Shown here: positions 6,901 through 10,992 of the stretch, piece by piece
How positions within the stretch are numbered: the stretch's first letter is position 1
How the letters are laid out: each line of letters starts with the position of its first letter
NCBI GenBank assembly: GCA_900128395.1
Contig: LT649568.1
Coordinates: 1 to 10,992 of the forward strand
Direction: 5' to 3'
Length of the DNA: 10,992 nucleotides
Source of the DNA: Stramenopiles sp. TOSAG23-2
Lineage: Eukaryota > Sar
The notes under the pieces: generated by a model
What the model was told of the DNA's origin: nothing
Database searches by the model: none
The model's input: only the letters and a program-made list of their open reading frames with translations
Made by a program: the position numbers and the translations under genes

Positions 6901-7407
6901 AGCGGGTTTGTTATACAAGCTGAACCACCAAGCTCTACTATAAACATGGAAAGCAAAAGTGCAACATATAAACCGAATTCACAGTGGGTGTTACGAATTA
7001 GAATATTGCGAGCAGAAACTATGCAGTATGTTGAAAAGGCCCACTTGCAAGATTCAGTTCAATTATTTTTTGCTGTCGTTGCTGGTGTGACTGGTATATT
7101 TGGAATATGGGTTGGTATATTTTATGGTTGGGCTGTAATTGTATATGATTGGCTGTGTACCAAGGTTTGTAAAAGAAAGAGTAAAAAGAAGGAACAAGTT
7201 GCCAAAAATGGTAGTAAAATAAATCCAGGAGGGACAATATTATTTAATGATATGAAAACGGAAATTCAACAATTAAAATATGAAATGCAACAGCTTCGTA
7301 ATGAGATGCGAAATAGCATTAATAATAATAATACGAAGCAACAAAAAAAAGAAACAGAAATAGAATTAGTAGCTATTGAAGCAGAAAAAGCAAAGGCTAG
7401 TATTTAA
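3925..7407 (+). CDS. Large Cys-rich receptor-like membrane protein with tandem ephrin-receptor-like modules and three membrane segments
   Basis: A 1160-residue protein starting at the ATG in an A-rich context (3925); the frame extends nine codons upstream but without ATG. Residues about 8-22 form a signal peptide. Two small Cys/Trp modules (DETACGSASGCAW; DETTCKSTSDCSW) lie at about 33-82, then a leucine-rich-repeat-like stretch (about 165-230). Residues 259-438 and 439-618 are tandem copies of a Cys-rich unit with CPAGTY/CPKGYF motifs of the GCC2/GCC3 ephrin-receptor-like type, followed by a diverged third block to about 700. Hydrophobic segments lie at about 736-757, 809-830 and 1044-1077. 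The 210-residue domain between the last two has N-G-T and N-G-S sequons, so it is probably extracellular; the 50-residue loop and the basic tail with a coiled coil (about 1106-1132) would be cytosolic. Probably a surface receptor or adhesion protein; ligand unknown. No kinase domain. No intron is needed. Confidence 0.9.
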   Translation: MSRQDNKLYSLCYTCLIIFTMIDCNDALCAGLDETACGSASGCAWSTQNIEIDGGPLTIGGCLSTACEAHSDDETTCKSTSDCSWTDRQHTGPQGLEHKSYQSYKCSELVTCPTSGCTYESLGCFLADQIRDLQGGSSGFLVADNYLLCNFQFDNGGTAVPSGPLYITNLPSTTKAFLCHGCQITSIDKRTFQNKNNLLVIDLENTNVAFLDSEVIPIAVRTLGLSNSPAMTISTCPSGYIYKNQMTRGGTTFYPCDPCTRPSGLASDKAFACETDGVGHIPRICDRGYRCNTTTNIANACPAGTSDYRQGISSDTICPPCPKGYFNPLTAQTFCPFQCPPGTYGLYEGATNDTACGDCPKGHYCAGNAVVNPEPCPAGTYRTTTSAKSLSECISCTAGKYSNTIGAFNTNTCLDCPTSRPTSPVGASSESQCTGVAVCSRPSGLSSDLEYACSKDGTTFTPRVCDRGHRCNPTTHALIECPSGTSDYREGQSTTSECPKCAKGYFNPLTAQTICPFTCSPGTYGVMEGGTNETACITCPKGKYCAGNAVVNPEPCPAGTYLETEGASSQSACIECSLNTYSPSVGAISSTTCTSCPADRPNSPQGSKGESECVNTLVCANDEQISSDGTKCVKACAFGNYSDASTGQCEQCPVGTFNRNGFAAACETCEFGTEGKEGGLSSCSDCTTPSHCPVGTVKELTALEVNIRNGNGKRINNTEANAKPVSHCNKELEELDFLIYLIISFSVLIILLHEVWITMLLKCISWCKKCGVSGHKVLNRLDQLNTEWGHWEGEGNNQVIKPPEPSHFGVAYTAAFLPIAFYTIYQLVVANNPICTAGLQVLSTNRANGTMKWTIELPTIGKISKSRPIIDTSRIAGFSTASAKPKIVDPEDNINAVVVMCEKCKLDAENELYFNIPYIAQVAKITYEAPVAAPGEPPQTSWAIVRPTNGSWVFNDNAEIIQNFQARESFFQDKTIGRLQGVKVGDTGEQAHSGFVIQAEPPSSTINMESKSATYKPNSQWVLRIRILRAETMQYVEKAHLQDSVQLFFAVVAGVTGIFGIWVGIFYGWAVIVYDWLCTKVCKRKSKKKEQVAKNGSKINPGGTILFNDMKTEIQQLKYEMQQLRNEMRNSINNNNTKQQKKETEIELVAIEAEKAKASI
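4699..5778 (+). repeat. Two in-frame tandem 540-bp (180-codon) repeats inside the Cys-rich gene
   Basis: Unit 1 (4699-5238) and unit 2 (5239-5778) align without gaps for nearly their whole length, Cys for Cys, from RPSGL at the start of each unit. Most of each unit has diverged at synonymous sites, with unit 1 using more C-ending codons, but a 35-bp stretch is identical (5017-5051 and 5557-5591, encoding CAGNAVVNPEP). Confidence 0.93.
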
Positions 7408-7431
7408 AAAAAAAAAAAGTGTGTGTGTGTG
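7406..7431 (+). repeat. A13 run followed by (GT)6 at the end of the Cys-rich gene
   Basis: The A run starts within the TAA stop codon and passes directly into a GT dinucleotide repeat (7419-7431), just before the poly(A) signal. Confidence 0.85.
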
Positions 7432-7433
7432 CC

Positions 7434-7439
7434 AATAAA
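7434..7439 (+). terminator. AATAAA poly(A) signal of the Cys-rich gene
   Basis: Canonical hexamer 27 bp after the TAA stop, followed by a T-rich stretch, so the 3' untranslated region would be very short. Confidence 0.6.
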
Positions 7440-7556
7440 CTTTTAAGCACATACGTTTTCGATTTTTTCCTCCTTTTCCTATCAAATATTTTTCATATAC
7501 TTTTAGACTATAAAAGACTATTAATTTATTGACTCATCATGGATAACACAAAATCG

Positions 7557-7787
7557 TTAATAATATATATATAGATTTCAAATATCAATATTATAAATAA
7601 TCACATCACATGACTTAGACATTACATGTCACATTATCAACATAATTACATATACCAACAACATAGTGCACATTAATAATATATATATAGATTTCAAATA
7701 TCAATATTATAAATAATCACATCACATGACTTAGACATTACATGTCACATTATCAACATAATTACATATACAACAACATAGTGCACA
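7557..7787. repeat. Near-perfect tandem duplication, 116 bp + 115 bp
   Basis: Copy 1 is 7557-7672 and copy 2 is 7673-7787. I see only one difference: copy 1 has CC where copy 2 has C in the TATACCAACAAC stretch. Each copy contains the short inverted repeat GACAT-TAC-ATGTC and ends in GTGCACA. A few bases resembling a third start (TTA) follow. The near identity points to a very recent duplication or an assembly duplication. Confidence 0.96.
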
Positions 7788-8064
7788 TTACATATATCTC
7801 CACATTTCATTATATCAAACGATAGAAACCTACGTATCAAAAATATAACCATGGAAATTGTCTTGACACCATCGGAATTGTATCAAGTAAATAGTATCCA
7901 ATCGAAAAATACAATACACTACTCGCGCCTTTCTTCAATCATACAATTTTTACATTAATTTATTTTACAATAATTCTATATTTGTACATGAAATCTCTCT
8001 GTCTCTCTCTTCTTTATTGCACTATTCGAATTGATTTATTTTTATTTAAATACCTAATTTTGCA

Positions 8065-8084
8065 CACATGTGCACATGTGCACA
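8065..8084. repeat. Nested palindromes built from CACATGTG
   Basis: CACATGTG occurs twice in a row (8065-8080), giving a perfect 16-bp palindrome, and a shifted 16-bp palindrome TGTGCACATGTGCACA covers 8069-8084. It lies about 220 bp upstream of the PPT2 start. CACATG-type sites resemble E-boxes, but function is unknown. Confidence 0.7.
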
Positions 8085-8236
8085 TTTTTGCCAGAGGACG
8101 ACTCCTGTTTTTGCACGCTTCTTTGTACAACAATTTTTATTTAAGGTCAAAACAATTTTTTTTTTCTTCACTAAAAAAGATATGCCGAAAAATTATTCAA
8201 ATAGAAACACAAATAGATATATTCGTAGGTTGCGTA

Positions 8237-8287
<51 letters not shown>
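8237..8287. repeat. (TATC)12 microsatellite just upstream of the PPT2 start codon
   Basis: Uninterrupted tetranucleotide repeat of about 12.5 units that ends 13 bp before the ATG at 8301, so it lies in the 5' untranslated region or core promoter. It reads as Tyr-Leu-Ser-Ile in each frame, which creates spurious open frames here. Confidence 0.97.
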
Positions 8288-8300
8288 ACATATATACATC

Positions 8301-9215
8301 ATGAATATGGTATCATTACATATCATTGTATATAAATTTGTTCTTCTTTTTCTTTTTCCTATCCTTCATCATGCATATAAACCAGTTATCATGATGCATG
8401 GTGTTGGCAGTGATGCAGGTGAAATGTCAACAATAGCTGCTTTACTTAATGAAACACATCCAGGTACTATTGTTACTTCACTTCCTCTTTATGAAGGTAA
8501 ACCTGCAAGTTGGGATCATGATTTAAACATACAAGTGAAAGGTGTTATGAATGCCATTCGTAAATTAGTTGCAGATGATCCAATTGCTTACGCGAATGGT
8601 TACCATTTGGTATGTAAATCACAAGGGGGATTAATTTGTCGCTGTGTAATTGAACAAATGGATGACCATAAAGTCGATACTTTTGTAAGTTTAGCTGGAC
8701 CACAAGAAGGTGTCTTTGGGACTGCATATTTTGAATCGTTAAAAAAGTATGGTTTACCAGAATGGTTGATAAAAGGTGGAACCGATCTCATGTATTTAGT
8801 GGCATATAATTTTTTAGGACAAAAAATATCCGTGGCGAATATCTGGCGTGATCCATATCATTTATCTGAATTCTATAGAGGTAATGAATTTTTGCCTCGT
8901 TATACTAGTAATGCGACACCTGCAATGAAAGCAAATTTCATACGATTGAAACAAGCCGTATTTTGTGTAGGTAGTGGTAAACCGTACGATGGTGGTATTG
9001 AACCATGGCAAACAGGAGCATGGGGAAGTTATGATTCATCTGGATACATGGTTAATATGACAAATCAAAGCTTTTATGTAGCAGACACGTTTGGATTAAA
9101 AACATTAGATACAACTGGTCGATTAAATTTAACGATCGTACCTGGTGTAAGTCATGATGATTGGACTGGAAACGTGGATATTATTAAAAAATATGTTTTG
9201 CCACGTTGCACATGA
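8301..9215 (+). CDS. PPT2: Lysosomal palmitoyl-protein thioesterase, PPT2 type
   Basis: Alpha/beta-hydrolase that cleaves long-chain acyl thioesters in the lysosome. Of 304 residues, about 1-25 are a signal peptide (VYKFVLLFLFPILHHA), followed by YKPVIMMHG, the oxyanion-side strand motif. The nucleophile elbow is CKSQGG with Ser107; a Cys in place of the usual first Gly is as I recall it in PPT2, not PPT1. Asp230 (YDGGIEPWQ) and His285 (GVSHDDW) complete the triad, matching human PPT2 Ser111/Asp228/His283. Further PPT2-like segments are MDDHKVDTFVSL, WRDPYHLSEFY and DTFGLKTLDTTGRL. Five N-glycosylation sequons (Asn50, 204, 252, 255, 276) fit a secretory-pathway protein. Length is normal and the gene appears intact and intronless. 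A second ATG lies at codon 3. Convergent with the ankyrin gene, stop codons 129 bp apart. Confidence 0.96.
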   Translation: MNMVSLHIIVYKFVLLFLFPILHHAYKPVIMMHGVGSDAGEMSTIAALLNETHPGTIVTSLPLYEGKPASWDHDLNIQVKGVMNAIRKLVADDPIAYANGYHLVCKSQGGLICRCVIEQMDDHKVDTFVSLAGPQEGVFGTAYFESLKKYGLPEWLIKGGTDLMYLVAYNFLGQKISVANIWRDPYHLSEFYRGNEFLPRYTSNATPAMKANFIRLKQAVFCVGSGKPYDGGIEPWQTGAWGSYDSSGYMVNMTNQSFYVADTFGLKTLDTTGRLNLTIVPGVSHDDWTGNVDIIKKYVLPRCT

Positions 9216-9315
9216 TGAATATTCTCTTCTGAATTTGTGAGATTAAATGCGATTTTACGCCTTGACAATATAGATAGTGTATAATATTTTTTTTAAGAAA
9301 ACTTAATATATTTTT

Positions 9316-9324
9316 TTTATTAAA
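9316..9324. terminator. Overlapping poly(A) signals of the convergent PPT2 and ankyrin genes
   Basis: On the plus strand ATTAAA (9319-9324) lies 104 bp after the PPT2 stop. On the minus strand AATAAA (9321-9316) lies 24 bp after the ankyrin stop. The two hexamers share three bases, within a T-rich tract. Confidence 0.5.
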
Positions 9325-9331
9325 GAAGTAC

Positions 9332-9355
9332 GGTGTGTAAATCTCTACACACACC
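9332..9355. repeat. Small inverted repeat GGTGTGT ... ACACACC across the ankyrin stop codon
   Basis: A 7-bp stem (9332-9338 with 9349-9355) and 10-bp loop in the convergent gene tail; it includes the last codons and TAG of the ankyrin gene. It could fold in either transcript. Weak evidence for function. Confidence 0.4.
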
Positions 9356-10748
9356 TCTCATCAATAGTTGAATAATTATTAATTGGACTATTATTTTCAT
9401 TTAATATATCTCGAAAACGATTTGCTTTTTCAGGTGATAATCTACTTTTAACAGGAGAAAACATTTTTCTAATTGGTGATCTACCATTATTTTTCACTGG
9501 TGATCTTGTTATTTTAATAGGTGATCTATTTTTCAATGGTGATAACGATCTGCGAAATGGCGAACGTTGTTGAGCTGTTATTTCTATATTATTTTCAGCA
9601 TTTTGGTTTTCCTGAGAATGTGTTACTAGAGGAGATTCTGGACCAACTACTACTATTGTACCATTTTCTTGAAATTGTTGAAATGAATCTGCAGAAAGAT
9701 TATTATTTTTGATTATAGTTTTCAAATATTTAGCATATTTTTTCCATTTTTTCGTTTGTTGTGGTGTTCTAGATAAATTGGCAATATTATCATCTTTCTC
9801 AACCATCGGTCTTTCCTGTTTTCTAATATTATTAAGAACACTAGAAGAAGATCTCATTGGTGATAATGGCGATGCCGATGGTGATGATGTAGAAGAAGAT
9901 GATGAAGATGATGAAGTATCTGTTAAACATGGTAATTCATCGCGGCGTCGTAACATTGTGCTTCTTGTACGTTTCGCTAAATTATGATATTTCACTATTG
10001 ATTTTTTCCGTTTTTTAAATCGTGTGACTTGACTAGGTGCAAGTCCGTCTTTGTTTAATATAGTTGTATCAGCACCAGAGTGTATTAAAAAATCAATAAC
10101 TTTCTTTTTATCGAAAAAATATGCCATATGTAATGGAGTATTTCCCTTTACCGTCAACGCATTGATGACATTTTTGTTGTTGTTATTATTGTTATTAGTT
10201 GTATCGTCATCATTATTATTATTGTTGTTGTTGTTGTTGTTATTGTAATAGTTTAATAATGCAGAGACTACTTTTACATGACCATTTGCAGCAGCTAAAT
10301 GTATAGGTGTCGATCCATAATTATTTCTAAATATGATAGAAGAATTGGTTTCCATCAAATATGTTACTAAGTCAATATGTCCAAAATTTGCAGCAAGATG
10401 CAAGGCAGTATCACCATGTTTATTTCGTGCTCTTATATCAATATTATTATCTACTAATACTTTTGTAATACTTAAATAACCAGCACTACACGCAACGTGT
10501 AATGATGTTGCCCCATCGTCTTTTTTAGCATTTATATTTGCACCACATTCAATTAATGTTTTCAACGCAGCGGCTTGTTTATTTCTGGCAGCAAGATGTA
10601 AATAGGTCCATTTACCTTTCAACGAACGATGAATATTAGCACCTTTTTCTATCGCTAAATGTATTTCATTAACTTTTCCTTTCAACGTAGCCTTTCTCAA
10701 TTCCAAATCCCAATTAACTTTTATTGTAGTAGTATTGCTTAATGACAT
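9345..10748 (-). CDS. Ankyrin-repeat protein with C-terminal array of Ser-Pro-x-Lys/Arg sites
   Basis: A 467-residue protein from the ATG at 10748 (MSLSNTTTIKVNWDLELRKA). The frame stays open further upstream, but that stretch is low-complexity Tyr/Ile/Thr sequence from TA-rich DNA, so I chose this start. Ankyrin repeats lie at about 47-76, 78-109, 111-142, 144-173 and 201-231, with a degenerate one at about 13-43; each carries the TxLHxA-type core. An Asn11-Asp3-Thr2-Asn7 run (169-191) is inserted before the last repeat. A basic RFKKRKK (243-249) could be a nuclear signal. A poly-Ser stretch (279-286) precedes a disordered tail. Residues 396-441 hold seven S-P-x-K/R motifs spaced 6-8 residues apart, the consensus for cyclin-dependent kinases; an eighth is SPMR at 296-299. 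Ankyrin repeats bind partner proteins; the specific role is unknown. A phospho-regulated nuclear or cell-cycle scaffold is only an inference. Confidence 0.9.
   Translation of the reverse strand: MSLSNTTTIKVNWDLELRKATLKGKVNEIHLAIEKGANIHRSLKGKWTYLHLAARNKQAAALKTLIECGANINAKKDDGATSLHVACSAGYLSITKVLVDNNIDIRARNKHGDTALHLAANFGHIDLVTYLMETNSSIIFRNNYGSTPIHLAAANGHVKVVSALLNYYNNNNNNNNNNNDDDTTNNNNNNNKNVINALTVKGNTPLHMAYFFDKKKVIDFLIHSGADTTILNKDGLAPSQVTRFKKRKKSIVKYHNLAKRTRSTMLRRRDELPCLTDTSSSSSSSSTSSPSASPLSPMRSSSSVLNNIRKQERPMVEKDDNIANLSRTPQQTKKWKKYAKYLKTIIKNNNLSADSFQQFQENGTIVVVGPESPLVTHSQENQNAENNIEITAQQRSPFRRSLSPLKNRSPIKITRSPVKNNGRSPIRKMFSPVKSRLSPEKANRFRDILNENNSPINNYSTIDERCV
9426..9563 (-). repeat. Coding repeat: seven S-P-x-K/R motifs at about 7-codon spacing
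   Basis: Ser396, 403, 409, 416, 424, 431 and 438, read as SPFR, SPLK, SPIK, SPVK, SPIR, SPVK and SPEK. The DNA shows a matching recurrence of GGTGAT on the plus strand at roughly 18-24-bp intervals, suggesting origin by short tandem duplication. Confidence 0.9.
10176..10244 (-). repeat. AAT/AAC trinucleotide run encoding an Asn-rich insert
   Basis: Encodes 11 Asn, 3 Asp, 2 Thr and 7 Asn between the fifth and last clear ankyrin repeats, where it would extend a loop. Mixed AAT and AAC codons argue against very recent pure slippage. Confidence 0.9.
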
Positions 10749-10878
10749 CTTCGCGATGGTATTGATCCGTTGGCGAAAAGGTTGTGATATATACTTTTGT
10801 TTATATAGACTATATATACATATATAATGACTTTGGTTGTTTGTATGTGTATATATGTATATTGTATTGTACAGAATA
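10749..10878. promoter_or_regulatory. AT-rich upstream region of the ankyrin gene
   Basis: Rich in TATATA-like tracts (about 10803-10830, 10848-10862) and little else; probable promoter and 5' untranslated region on the minus strand. No specific site recognised. Confidence 0.4.
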
Positions 10879-10992
10879 TTATTGTCTTTGAAAAGTGATT
10901 GATGTTTCCAACCAGCTAATGGTGTGTCTATGTAAAGGCTGTCCATCAACACGAATGTAAAACGCTTTTTTTTGACTATTTACTTGACCTGC
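10879..10992 (-). CDS. Possible C-terminal end of another gene running off the right edge
   Basis: From the right edge one minus-strand frame is open for 37 codons to a TAA at 10881-10879, reading AGQVNSQKKAFYIRVDGQ and onward to ITFQRQ. Its base composition is mixed and protein-like and changes to TA-rich repeats just past the stop, which fits the end of a coding region. A different frame is also open here, so the choice is not forced. I do not recognise the protein. If real, it lies 130 bp upstream of the ankyrin gene on the same strand. Confidence 0.3.
   Translation of the reverse strand, partial: AGQVNSQKKAFYIRVDGQPLHRHTISWLETSITFQRQ

Larger units (their letters stand above)
7440..8300. 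other. Intergenic region between the Cys-rich gene and the PPT2 gene
   Basis: No supported gene. It contains the 116-bp tandem duplication, a CT-rich patch (about 7993-8011), nested CACATGTG palindromes and a TATC microsatellite. A 35-codon ATG frame at 7851-7958 matches nothing I recognise. The promoter and 5' untranslated region of the PPT2 gene must lie here. Confidence 0.6.

Noticed and set aside
7557-7787. Tandem repeat as a CRISPR array or transposon terminal repeats
   Set aside because: Only two directly adjacent copies, no spacers, no terminal inverted repeats and no transposase nearby; eukaryotic context.
7851-7958. 35-codon ATG frame in the intergenic region
   Set aside because: Decent start context but short, unrecognised, and within chance expectation; no splice or poly(A) evidence.
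7982-8335. Two plus-strand frames running through the TATC repeat
   Set aside because: TATC repeats have no stop in any frame and read Tyr-Leu-Ser-Ile; this extends random frames artificially. The PPT2 start at 8301 with its signal peptide explains the region better.
10749-10952. N-terminal extension of the ankyrin protein by 68 codons
   Set aside because: Begins with a non-ATG codon, or a downstream ATG, and is Tyr/Ile/Thr/Asn low complexity from TA repeats; the ATG at 10748 gives a normal ankyrin-protein N-terminus.

Overview
The window looks like nuclear DNA from an AT-rich, gene-dense eukaryotic microbe (a protist). Genes lie on both strands a few hundred bases apart. TAA, TAG and TGA all end recognisable proteins, so the standard code fits and a typical ciliate code does not. 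One spliceosomal intron of 74 bp can be placed exactly; it has a GTAAGT donor and a perfect TACTAAC branch site. AATAAA-type poly(A) signals follow several stop codons, and asparagine runs and microsatellites are frequent. I cannot fix the lineage. The abundant ephrin-receptor-like cysteine modules are common in heterotrophic protists such as stramenopiles, but that is only a hint.

Layout, left to right. (1) The 3' part of a K+-dependent Na+/Ca2+ exchanger (+), cut by the left edge. (2) Convergent to it, a small coiled-coil protein (-) with a weak resemblance to the N-terminus of FLASH/CASP8AP2. (3) An alkaline ceramidase-family enzyme (-) in two exons with all zinc and catalytic residues. 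Just upstream of its start codon lies a broken 92-bp copy of part of its own first exon. (4) An 869-bp divergent intergenic region holding a GC-richer island that I cannot assign. (5) A 1160-residue secreted/membrane protein (+) with two tandem 180-residue cysteine-rich repeats, three predicted membrane segments and a cytosolic coiled coil. (6) An 893-bp intergenic region with a nearly perfect 116-bp tandem duplication, nested palindromes and a TATC microsatellite that stops 13 bp before the next start codon. (7) A lysosomal palmitoyl-protein thioesterase of the PPT2 type (+). (8) Convergent to it, an ankyrin-repeat protein (-) whose tail carries seven evenly spaced Ser-Pro-x-Lys/Arg sites. 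(9) At the right edge, possibly the C-terminal end of another minus-strand gene.

The exchanger (Ca2+ transport), ceramidase (ceramide hydrolysis) and thioesterase (depalmitoylation) are separate housekeeping functions; nothing suggests an operon or one shared pathway. I found no mobile element with coding capacity, no CRISPR, no viral gene and no rRNA or tRNA. The most interesting signals are the recent local duplications at several scales, the phospho-site array on the ankyrin protein, the three-pass receptor-like architecture, and the overlapping poly(A) signals at both convergent gene pairs.
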